A stretch of DNA of 64,000 bases from Candidatus Cacconaster scatequi (GTDB taxonomy: Bacteria > Bacteroidota > Bacteroidia > Bacteroidales > UBA932), in the NCBI GenBank assembly GCA_018065305.1, contig JAGHTO010000008.1, forward strand, positions 1 through 64,000, given 5' to 3'. Each line of letters begins with the position of its first letter. The first letter of the stretch is position 1. The position numbers and the translations under genes were made by a program. The notes under the pieces are model-generated. The model saw only the letters and a program-made list of their open reading frames with translations, was not told the origin of the DNA and searched no databases. Of the stretch, positions 1 to 7,101 are shown piece after piece.

Positions 1-1
1 C

Positions 2-226
2 ACCAAAGACAGCTATATGAAATCCATACTCGGGGAGGCCGAATACGAGGCCAACCTTGAAGATTGGAAGGAAGAGGGTCTGGCAGAAGGACGTGCAGAA
101 GGGCGGGCTGAAGGAGCCGCCGAGAGTAAGCGCGAAGTGGCCAGGAAGTTGAGAGCAAAAGGGCTCGCTCCCGAACTGATATCCAGTTGCACAGGTCTGA
201 CCGTTGATGAGATCGAAACATTGTAA
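2..226 (+). CDS. Rpn / PD-(D/E)XK transposase-like protein, C-terminal fragment
   Basis: The reading frame is open to the left edge, so only the last 74 residues are present and the nuclease core lies outside the window. What remains starts TKDSYMKSILGEAEYEANL and continues into an acidic-basic coiled tail with the tandem EEGLAEGRAEGRAEG pattern. This tail is a hallmark of the Rpn family (recombination-promoting nuclease, also annotated PD-(D/E)XK nuclease family transposase). Family members are DNA nucleases that stimulate RecA-independent recombination and often sit in genome regions that differ between strains. The last residues (KGLAPELISSCTGLTVDEI) form the usual short helical C terminus. 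The call rests on the tail only; catalytic residues cannot be judged. Confidence 0.75.
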   Translation, partial: TKDSYMKSILGEAEYEANLEDWKEEGLAEGRAEGRAEGAAESKREVARKLRAKGLAPELISSCTGLTVDEIETL

Positions 227-666
227 ATAATTGACTAGGCCGTGACCGTGGCCGATTTAGTGGCCGCTCGGCATAACCGGAAGACCGGAACGGAGAACGG
301 ATGCGAACTCTTGACGTTCCTCGTAAGAAAGGAAGTCCATTTCTTATGGGGAGATAGAAAAGTTTCCGGCGGAGATTGTCCTACAAGCGTCCGAAACTGT
401 CTGCAGAAAACTTTGATGAATCCAGCAAAAGAGTGATTTGGCCCGAATCTCTCTGATTTCTCGAAAATTCAACGAAAAAAAGAGAAAATCAGGGCTTTTC
501 ACTCTGAAAATTCAGCCGTGTGAGTTATGGAGGCACTCGTCAGGGTGCATTGCCGGCATTAGCAGGGGTTGACATTGCGGCAACGGGCATCCGTCGCGAC
601 CTGCCCCTGCCGGAGTATGCATCGGAAATTTAGAAAGCGTGGAGCATCGGTTAGCGGGTGTGCGAA
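227..666. other. Gene-free stretch with one long imperfect inverted repeat
   Basis: No convincing gene is seen: the small open frames lack family features, and the stretch lies between convergent genes. An imperfect nested inverted repeat spans about 430-505: outer arms pair AGAGTGA...GGCCC with GGGC...TCACTCT, inner arms pair CTGATTTCTC with GAGAAAATCAG around an A-rich loop. It could terminate transcription from either side, but there is no clean T-tract, so this is tentative. Confidence 0.4.
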
Positions 667-1404
667 TTATTGGCGGGTAAGGGTACGATATTGTTGTTCG
701 AACGGTTTCTGGTCCCATTCCGGCTCCTTCAGAGGCCCGGGGTTGTCCAGCAGAAAGGACATATACGTGATGGGAATGCCCTGCTTGAGGAAATTCGATT
801 CGTAGAATGTCTTTATCGAAAGCAGTTCGTCAGCCCTGCCTGAGCCATATATGTCATCATTATGTTCCAGAACGGTCAATGCATTGACCGACGCCGTCTC
901 AAGGGTGAAGTAATGCAGCAGTCTGCTGTCCGTCTTGAGATGGATGACGCCGCCGGGAGAAAGAATATTACGGTATCTGGAGAGAAATATGGGATGGGTC
1001 AGCCTCTTCTTGGGCTTTTTCTCCTGAGGGTCGGCGAAAGTTATCCAGATTCCGGCAATCTCTCCGGGCGCAAAAAGGCTTTCTATGAATTCGATGCGGG
1101 TGCGCAGGAACGCGACGTTCGCCAGACCGCTGACCGTGGCATATTTCGCCCCCTTCCACAGGCGGGCCCCCTTTATGTCGATGCCGATGAAATTCTTTTC
1201 GGGATATTTCTCGGCAAGAGCCACCGTATACTCCCCCTTGCCGCAGCCCAGTTCCAGAATTATCGGTCTGTCGTTGCCGAACATTTTCTCCCCCCAATGT
1301 CCCTTCAACGGGTGGTCGCAGCCGAGAACCTGGTCTGTCGCCGGCTGCACAAGGCAGGCAAAAGTTTCGTTTTCCCTGAATTTGCGGAGTTTATCTTTTC
1401 CCAT
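667..1404 (-). CDS. trmB: tRNA (guanine-N7-)-methyltransferase TrmB
   Basis: Transfers a methyl group from S-adenosylmethionine to N7 of G46 in the variable loop of tRNAs, in the cytoplasm. The 245-residue protein has the class I SAM-binding motif ELGCGKGEY at residues 51-59, the acidic end of the next strand (GIDIKGARLWKGA) and the family motif FADPQEKKPKKR, close to the canonical F-x-DPWPKxRH site but with Q-E in place of W-P. It is the last gene of a minus-strand operon that begins with the TPR gene; its start overlaps the end of gldH by 14 nt, so translation is probably coupled. Length is slightly above the usual 210-240. Function is confident; the altered DPWP-type motif is typical of Bacteroidales homologues as far as I recall. 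Confidence 0.9.
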   Translation of the reverse strand: MGKDKLRKFRENETFACLVQPATDQVLGCDHPLKGHWGEKMFGNDRPIILELGCGKGEYTVALAEKYPEKNFIGIDIKGARLWKGAKYATVSGLANVAFLRTRIEFIESLFAPGEIAGIWITFADPQEKKPKKRLTHPIFLSRYRNILSPGGVIHLKTDSRLLHYFTLETASVNALTVLEHNDDIYGSGRADELLSIKTFYESNFLKQGIPITYMSFLLDNPGPLKEPEWDQKPFEQQYRTLTRQ

Positions 1405-1876
1405 TTCTACAATAGAACCCTATTCCCTGTAATGCTGACATCAAATTTTCCCCTACCGGTTTGATACCGACCTTCCAGCCCCCGGCGGAAGGGCCTTCAA
1501 CCCTTACGTTTGTCCTGTAAACCCACTCTATCTCCCGGAATCCGCCGACAGTGACAGGATATGTCCTTACCAGACCCTCGCCGACTTCGGACAGAGGAAA
1601 TTCCGCCCTTTCGACATATTTGTCTCCCCTGGGAGATATCAGGCAAATGTCCATTTCAACGACATCTTCCTGAAAGGATGTCACGTCATATCTGATTGCT
1701 ATTCCCGTTTCGTACACGACATCTTCGAAGAGCTCCGCTTCAAAGCGGAATTCATTCCCGTCCGCAGCACTCAGGTCCGATTTGCTGACATATCGGCACT
1801 GCCCGTAACGGCTGCACGACACTACAGCCATCAGCACCACGAGAAGAGCCGGCAGCAAATACCATCTGCTATTCAT
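1391..1876 (-). CDS. gldH: GldH-family lipoprotein
   Basis: A 161-residue lipoprotein: residues 1-20 form a signal peptide ending in a lipobox (VVSC, Cys21), followed by a beta-rich domain with the closing GGWKVGIKP and GIGFY strands seen in GldH. In Flavobacterium GldH is a lipoprotein needed for gliding and type IX secretion, but non-gliding Bacteroidales also keep the gene. The ATG at 1876 was chosen because the signal peptide starts there; an upstream in-frame ATG would add 36 residues overlapping the PSP1 gene without signal character. The start overlaps the PSP1 stop by 8 nt. The assignment relies on fold pattern plus the holB-PSP1-gldH neighbourhood, which I recall from other Bacteroidales. 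Confidence 0.65.
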   Translation of the reverse strand: MNSRWYLLPALLVVLMAVVSCSRYGQCRYVSKSDLSAADGNEFRFEAELFEDVVYETGIAIRYDVTSFQEDVVEMDICLISPRGDKYVERAEFPLSEVGEGLVRTYPVTVGGFREIEWVYRTNVRVEGPSAGGWKVGIKPVGENLMSALQGIGFYCRNGKR

Positions 1877-3056
1877 CGCGATGACGGTTCTGCTGTCTTC
1901 TGTGTCCACCTCCCCTCCTGTGCCGTCCGCCGTTCTTTTTCTTCCTGTCATCAAAGCGGCTGATGCTGTCATCACCCACGGCACTTACGAAATCCGTCTC
2001 GGTGGAAGGTTCCTTGGTCTGTATGTCCAGAGAGACGGGATGTACACCTTTCTTGTTCTCAGAGAGAATCTCGCGGACTTTGGCGGCAGGAAGAGCGAAC
2101 AGTTTCGCCATCGACGACTTGTCGTATGAGAAATACATCATACCGCTGAGTATGTCGGTCTTCATCAGATAAGCCTGTCCGTCCTCCAGTTCAAGAGGAC
2201 CGTGGAGATTGGGAATATTTTTCTGGGCATCGATATAGACGGATGCCTCATAGTTGATGCAACATTTGAGCTTGCTGCACTGACCGGCAAGCTTCTGAGG
2301 GTTGAACGACAGGTCCTGACAACGTGCAGCCTGAGTCGTGATAGATTGGAAGTCAGCTATGTAGCAGGAACAGCACAAAGGCCTGCCGCAGACTCCGAGA
2401 CCTCCGATAAGACCGGCCTCCTGACGGGCGCCAATCTGCTTCATCTCTATCCGGATATGGAATTCCTCCGCAAAATCCTTGATGAGCTGACGGAAATCCA
2501 CTCTCTGGTCGGCAATATAGTAGAAAATCGCCTTCGTTCCGTCACCCTGAAACTCTACGTCACCTATTTTCATATCGAGACCCAGTCCGGCAGCAATCTG
2601 ACGCGCGCGTATCATCGTCTTGTGTTCACGCGCTATCGCTTCCTGCCATCTTTCGATGTCAAGAATCTTGGCCCTCCTGTAGATTTTGCGGAATTCATAT
2701 TTTTCGGGGTCGATTTTGTGGCGTTTCAACTGTTGCATGACGATGGGCCCGTCCAAAGTGACTATCCCCAGGTCGTGACCGTTCGCCGCCTCAACCACCA
2801 CCAGATCGCCTCTCTTTATTATCTGGCCCGAAGTGTTCTTCATAATGGCCTTGCGGGTGTTCTTGAAACGCACTTCGAACAATTCGCTGTACTGTGCCTG
2901 GTAAATTCCGTCCATCCAGTCGAAATCTCCGAGTTTGCAGCAACTGGGATTGTAATCCACGTTCAATGCGCCATCGGGGGTACGCTCGACATCGCAGCCC
3001 CTGTAGCAGTCGTGACGGGATTCACTCTTTTCCAGATATTTTATTTCTTCCGACAT
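1869..3056 (-). CDS. PSP1 / RicT-like cysteine-rich protein
   Basis: Homologue of Bacillus RicT (YaaT), a subunit of the RicAFT complex that carries iron-sulfur clusters and influences RNase Y-dependent mRNA processing. The PSP1 domain covers about residues 55-275, with clustered cysteines C223, C228, C229, C231 (GVCGRPLCCSC) and C260, C265, C266 (QCSKLKCC), suited to metal or Fe-S binding. Four further cysteines (C17, C21, C39, C40) lie in the N-terminal extension. The C terminus is a strongly basic Arg/Gly/His-rich tail (GGRHRRGGGHRRQQNR), which suggests nucleic-acid contact. The start MSEEIKYLEKSE at 3056 lies 4 nt after the holB stop; the open frame runs further upstream but through holB sequence. 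395 residues. Confidence 0.85.
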   Translation of the reverse strand: MSEEIKYLEKSESRHDCYRGCDVERTPDGALNVDYNPSCCKLGDFDWMDGIYQAQYSELFEVRFKNTRKAIMKNTSGQIIKRGDLVVVEAANGHDLGIVTLDGPIVMQQLKRHKIDPEKYEFRKIYRRAKILDIERWQEAIAREHKTMIRARQIAAGLGLDMKIGDVEFQGDGTKAIFYYIADQRVDFRQLIKDFAEEFHIRIEMKQIGARQEAGLIGGLGVCGRPLCCSCYIADFQSITTQAARCQDLSFNPQKLAGQCSKLKCCINYEASVYIDAQKNIPNLHGPLELEDGQAYLMKTDILSGMMYFSYDKSSMAKLFALPAAKVREILSENKKGVHPVSLDIQTKEPSTETDFVSAVGDDSISRFDDRKKKNGGRHRRGGGHRRQQNRHRDE

Positions 3057-3060
3057 CAAT

Positions 3061-4107
3061 TCACAAAAATAACAATAATTGATTACAAAGGTCGCAAAAA
3101 TTAAGTTTTGCGTTCGCATTGCCTTCCACCGCAGCGGCAGTTTCCTCCAGTTTGGCAAAAGCCTTCCTGTAAAATGTCGGCTTGATGCGTCCGCTGAAAG
3201 AACGGATGGTGGAGTCCATCCCGGCAGGTATCCGGGCGAGAGATTCCAAACCATTGGAATACAAGAATATGTTTCTTATATATTCTTCCGCATAAATGCA
3301 GAATTCCTTCTGTTTCTCCCTCTCCTTCGCGCTTATGGTCTCCCATACGGGGAACGTGTCGATAACCTTCTTGGAAAGACCCGCTTCCAGCAGTGTCTCC
3401 ATCAAAGACGCATATTCGGGATTGACTCTGAACTCTCCGTGGGCCTTTTCTTCCTCCTCCCTTGAAAAGGGTATCATTCCTACAATCTGGCATCTGGAGC
3501 GGATAGTCTGCAGAACCCTGTCGGGATTATGGGTTATCAGCAGGAACAGAGTTCCCAAAGGAGGCTCCTCCAGCAGCTTCAGCAGTTTGTTGGCCGCAGG
3601 GACGTTCATTTTTTCAGGCAGGTAGATGATGATGGTCCTGAACTGACCCTCGAAACTCTTCAGAGAGAGTTTCTGGGAGATATCCCTCGCCTCGTTCACC
3701 GATATTCCGGCATTGCCGGCATCCAGTTCAAGAGCATCGTAAAGTTCCTGCTCGAGGAAATATGGATTTGACAGGGCAAAATTCCTGAATTTCTCTACGA
3801 AATAATCACTTATGGGAGCTTTTTTCTCCGATTCGGTGAGAGACTTGGCCTTGCTTACAGGAAATATGAAATGAAGGTCCGGATGGATGAGTTTCCCGTA
3901 TTTGTGGCAACCGGGGCACACTCCGCAGGAATCCGCCCCGGCAGGGCCGGTGCAGTTCACTTTCTGCGCCAGAGCCAGGGAAAGGGCGAATGCACCGCCT
4001 CCATCTTTCTCGACGAAAAGGATGGCGTGTCCCATCCTGCCCTCTTCCATCATACGGAAGAGAGACTCCTTCACGGGGACATTGCCTATCACATCTTCGA
4101 ACTTCAT
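3061..4107 (-). CDS. holB: DNA polymerase III delta' subunit (HolB-like)
   Basis: Clamp-loader subunit of the replicative polymerase. The 348-residue protein has the AAA+ fold of the delta'/gamma family: a degenerate nucleotide-binding loop (EKDGGGAFALS, residues 33-43) that would not hydrolyse ATP, a zinc-binding module with C52, C61, C64 and C67 (CGVCPGCHKY) followed by HPDLHFIFPV, and the strand/helix around KLLKLLEEPP and SRCQIV that is diagnostic for the family. It lies 3 nt downstream of the U32 gene and 4 nt upstream of the PSP1 gene, clearly in one operon. Coupling of holB with a ricT homologue is also seen in Firmicutes. Confidence 0.92.
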   Translation of the reverse strand: MKFEDVIGNVPVKESLFRMMEEGRMGHAILFVEKDGGGAFALSLALAQKVNCTGPAGADSCGVCPGCHKYGKLIHPDLHFIFPVSKAKSLTESEKKAPISDYFVEKFRNFALSNPYFLEQELYDALELDAGNAGISVNEARDISQKLSLKSFEGQFRTIIIYLPEKMNVPAANKLLKLLEEPPLGTLFLLITHNPDRVLQTIRSRCQIVGMIPFSREEEEKAHGEFRVNPEYASLMETLLEAGLSKKVIDTFPVWETISAKEREKQKEFCIYAEEYIRNIFLYSNGLESLARIPAGMDSTIRSFSGRIKPTFYRKAFAKLEETAAAVEGNANAKLNFCDLCNQLLLFL

Positions 4108-4110
4108 AAC

Positions 4111-5811
4111 TTACAAAGATAGTGACATCTCACAATTTTTGCAATCAAACTCCAGTTTCAGCCTGTTGCCGTTGTTCTCCAGGTAGAGAGGCCCGCCCCC
4201 CTTGCCCTTCCTGCTGCAGAGACCGAGTTCGTACCGCACGCAGTACTTGCTTTTCATCAGGATTCCTCCGCTCTCACCCTGCCTCTCCAGACCGGAAGTG
4301 TCTCCCTTGACAAACGGGACGGATTTTCTCGGGGAAGGTGCATATTTTTCAGCCAGTTCCCTTCTGACGGAATTGAGGAAGGCGGATGTATAGGAATAGA
4401 CCCTGTCGGTGTCGACATTTATCAGGGAAAAGCGGATGTCTCCGGAAATCTTCCCGATCTGCCCTTCCAACATTGCCCGCGCCCTTTCGGAATTAAGTGC
4501 TTCCGGTGCAGTTTCATTAAATTCAACCGTAGCCACAGACCCGTCGCAGAACGATGCCGTGAAGCGGGTATGGCCCTTTCTTGAATGATAATCCACTGAT
4601 GCCTCAATTATTCTGCGAGGTACGTTTTTCTCCAGTTCCCTCTCGAAACAGAGATCCAGATTGCGGTATATCTTCATCCCCGGCCGCAAGGCTGAGGCAT
4701 CCCTGACAGTAAAGCTGTCGCCCCGGGCCACCTCAACGCGCATTCCAACGGGGTCCCCCGCATTTCCTGCAAACATTAGCCCGTCACCGTTGGCTATCCG
4801 TACCGCAGTTTCAACCTCGACGAGATTCTTCCCGGAGTCCACCCTGCGGACTGTTCCGATACATTTTCCCATCGCCTTCGCCGCATCCTGACTGTTCCAG
4901 ACGCCTCTTTTTCCGTCAATGAAACAGGTTGTGTAGCCCCTGTTGAAAGTTATTTCAGGGTCAGGAGTGAAACCGCCTTCCACCTGCCCGAAGGAGGCTC
5001 TCCGATATTCCGGATTCCGGTGGATGAACTCATTGAGAATATTGCTGTAATGACGGACTGTGTTCTTTACGTATGATGCGTTCTTGAGCCTTCCCTCTAT
5101 CTTGAAGGAGCAGACCCCCGCCTCGGCAAGTTCCGGAATATGACTGTCCAGACGATAATCCTTCATCGAGAGAATATGTTTCTGCCGGGCCACAATCCCG
5201 CCTTCGGCGTCATACACGTCATACAGTGAACGGCAGGGCTGGGCGCAGCACCCCCTGTTCGCACTCCGTCCGGCAAGATGTTCGCTCAGGTAGCACTCTC
5301 CGCTGTAACTCATGCACAGAGCACCGTGAACGAAGAACTCGACCTCGCAGGAAACGGCTTCACAGATCTCCTTCACCCTCTCCATCGACATCTGCCGTTC
5401 CAGAACAATACGGCTGAACCCGGCCTTTTCCAGAGCGACAGCCTTTTCCACGGTCCGGATGGAAGTCTGCGTGGAGGCGTGCAGTTCAATCGGAGGCAGA
5501 TTCATCTCAATAATCCTGTAATCCTGGACAATCAGAGCATCCACCCCGGCCCTGTAATACTGCCATATAAGGTCTTCCGCCTCAGGCAGTTCTTCTTCCG
5601 TCAGCAATGTGTTCAGCGTGGCATAAATCCGCACCCCGAACCTGTGTGCATAGGTGCAGAGAGAAGCAACATCCTCAATGGTGTTACCTGCCGCCACACG
5701 CGCCCCGAATCGCGGTCCGGCGATATATACGGCATCGGCACCGCACTGAATAGCTGCGATGCCGATTTCCAAATCCCTTGCGGGAGCGAGTAGCTCAAGG
5801 CTTAGTTGCAT
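4111..5811 (-). CDS. U32 family protein (RNA-hydroxylation type)
   Basis: Members of this former 'peptidase U32' family act, where tested, in RNA modification: TrhP in prephenate-dependent hydroxylation of tRNA uridine 34 and RlhA in hydroxylation of 23S rRNA C2501. The 566-residue protein has the N-terminal TIM-barrel (LELLAPARDLEIGIAAIQCGADAVY), the conserved HGALCMSYSGECYLS segment, and the cysteine signature SANRGCCAQPCRSLY that probably binds an Fe-S cluster, together with a C-terminal cysteine pair (FDCKNCEMS). Length and the extended C-terminal half are nearer RlhA (about 650) than TrhP (about 450), but which RNA is modified cannot be decided. Its start overlaps the end of the TPR gene by 10 nt. 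Confidence 0.85.
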   Translation of the reverse strand: MQLSLELLAPARDLEIGIAAIQCGADAVYIAGPRFGARVAAGNTIEDVASLCTYAHRFGVRIYATLNTLLTEEELPEAEDLIWQYYRAGVDALIVQDYRIIEMNLPPIELHASTQTSIRTVEKAVALEKAGFSRIVLERQMSMERVKEICEAVSCEVEFFVHGALCMSYSGECYLSEHLAGRSANRGCCAQPCRSLYDVYDAEGGIVARQKHILSMKDYRLDSHIPELAEAGVCSFKIEGRLKNASYVKNTVRHYSNILNEFIHRNPEYRRASFGQVEGGFTPDPEITFNRGYTTCFIDGKRGVWNSQDAAKAMGKCIGTVRRVDSGKNLVEVETAVRIANGDGLMFAGNAGDPVGMRVEVARGDSFTVRDASALRPGMKIYRNLDLCFERELEKNVPRRIIEASVDYHSRKGHTRFTASFCDGSVATVEFNETAPEALNSERARAMLEGQIGKISGDIRFSLINVDTDRVYSYTSAFLNSVRRELAEKYAPSPRKSVPFVKGDTSGLERQGESGGILMKSKYCVRYELGLCSRKGKGGGPLYLENNGNRLKLEFDCKNCEMSLSL

Positions 5812-6635
5812 TTCAGGGTAGTGAGCTGATATCTTGCCGCCTCACCCCATTTTGCATCCTGCGCAATCTGCTTGAAATATCCGCAGGCCTTGCCGTTTTC
5901 ACCGGTGGCTACGAGTGCTGTACCGAGCTGATAGATAATCTGAACCTTGTCCTTTGCGTCCGGTTTCAATGCAAGATATGCTTCAAGAGCTTCAGCGGCC
6001 ACCTTGTTCTGCTTCAGGGAGAGGGAGCACAGGCCAATGATTTTCTGGGCATTGGGATTGTCGAGATATTCGACTGATTTCTGTGCTGCTTCCACGGCAC
6101 CCTTCAGGTCCTTTGCCTTCTGGCAAGCCGCAGCCTTCTTTACATAAATATTGGAGAGCTGCTTTCCGGCAATCTCGGTCTGACCGAGCTGCAAAGCCTT
6201 CTCGAATGATGCAACGGCACCGTCGAGGTCGCCACCCTTCACCAGATCCGCACCCTGCTGGATGTAAATCTTAGGTATTATCTCCTCCGCATCGGCCTTA
6301 CTCTCTGCATCGCCGAATTCCTCAGCCAGCTGAGCCGCCTTGCTTATCTTCTCAAGGGCCGCGGTGAAATTATCGCTACCTACAGCAGCCTTTCCGACTG
6401 CAAGATAGAGCTTGGGAAGAATGCCCTTGCTCTGTTCCACCATCTCAGCGCCCTGTTCTCCCAAAGCCGTTGCCTGCTCAAGAACCTGCTCGAAAAGGGT
6501 GATGGCCTCTTCCTTGTTATCGTTCACAGCCAGAGCAGCCTTGTTGTAAAGTTCCGTTACAGACTCTATGTCCTGTGCAAAAGAAATTCCGAACGCGCAG
6601 AGAAAAGCGCAGAGAGAAGTGATTATTCTTTTCAT
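5802..6635 (-). CDS. Exported tetratricopeptide-repeat protein
   Basis: The 277-residue protein begins with a signal peptide (MKRIITSLCAFLCAFGISFAQ, cleavage expected after residue 20) with no lipobox, then consists of helical repeats of TPR type across the whole mature part (for example AVASFEKALQLGQ, AVEAAQKSVEYL, ALEAYLALKPDAKDKVQIIYQLG). It is likely a periplasmic scaffold; a specific partner cannot be named. ATG 6635 was chosen because the signal peptide starts there; the frame is open 20 codons further up, but that sequence contains the promoter. This is the first gene of the six-gene minus-strand operon ending in trmB. Confidence 0.8.
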   Translation of the reverse strand: MKRIITSLCAFLCAFGISFAQDIESVTELYNKAALAVNDNKEEAITLFEQVLEQATALGEQGAEMVEQSKGILPKLYLAVGKAAVGSDNFTAALEKISKAAQLAEEFGDAESKADAEEIIPKIYIQQGADLVKGGDLDGAVASFEKALQLGQTEIAGKQLSNIYVKKAAACQKAKDLKGAVEAAQKSVEYLDNPNAQKIIGLCSLSLKQNKVAAEALEAYLALKPDAKDKVQIIYQLGTALVATGENGKACGYFKQIAQDAKWGEAARYQLTTLKCN

Positions 6636-6673
6636 TTTATAACTGTTTTGGTTTGTTTTTCCTGTGGGGAAGG

Positions 6674-6681
6674 CAAAGTTA
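6674..6681 (-). promoter_or_regulatory. -7 element upstream of the TPR-U32-holB-PSP1-gldH-trmB operon
   Basis: On the minus strand TAACTTTG matches the Bacteroidota -7 consensus TAnnTTTG, 38 nt before the ATG at 6635. The -33 TTTG is not clear. Confidence 0.55.
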
Positions 6682-6707
6682 CAAAAATAAAGCAATAATA
6701 AAAATTC

Positions 6708-7100
6708 CTAATTCATATCATCAACAAGATATTTCTTCCCCTCCCTGACCATAACAAGTCTTTTCTTCAGCGGCTTCTCAATGCCGGCAGCCTGAAGTTC
6801 ATATTCAATGGATGCCTGATTTTCAACAGATTCAGCATCTATTGCCACTATTTCATACGAAGTGTTTTCGGAAAATGTCCTCATCTGCTCCCGAATCAGG
6901 TCGGGAAGAGAGCCGGCATCCGCCACGGCCGTGTCAATCAGCGCGGCAAAATCAGCCGTGCAGAACTGCCGGGCCTCCTGATAATCAGCCTTCCAATAAT
7001 TCGAAAGAAAACCGTCGGCGGCATTGCGCGCAGCCTCTTCATTTGAAGTACAGCCCGCCACAACAATCAGGACGGCCATAAAAATCAAAATCCGTTTCAT
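6708..7100 (-). CDS. Small lipoprotein, DUF4878-like
   Basis: A 130-residue protein with a lipoprotein signal (MKRILIFMAVLIVVAGC, Cys17 in lipobox VAGC) and a short NTF2-like alpha+beta domain: two helices (AADGFLSNYWKADYQEARQF, AALIDTAVADAGSL) followed by beta strands ending LVMVREGKKYLVDDM. This shape matches lipoproteins annotated DUF4878, whose function is unknown. It starts 1 nt after the mutS2 stop, so it is co-transcribed with cdaA and mutS2. ATG 7100 is preferred over an in-frame ATG 19 codons upstream that lies inside mutS2. Confidence 0.65.
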   Translation of the reverse strand: MKRILIFMAVLIVVAGCTSNEEAARNAADGFLSNYWKADYQEARQFCTADFAALIDTAVADAGSLPDLIREQMRTFSENTSYEIVAIDAESVENQASIEYELQAAGIEKPLKKRLVMVREGKKYLVDDMN

Positions 7101-7101
7101 A

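Noticed and set aside
242..436. A 64-codon frame with a GTG start behind the Rpn fragment
   Set aside because: No family features, poor composition, and it lies in a stretch with an inverted repeat; not called as a gene.
2202..3104. A 300-codon plus-strand frame opposite the PSP1 gene
   Set aside because: Exact antisense of a well-supported conserved gene; composition is that of a shadow frame.
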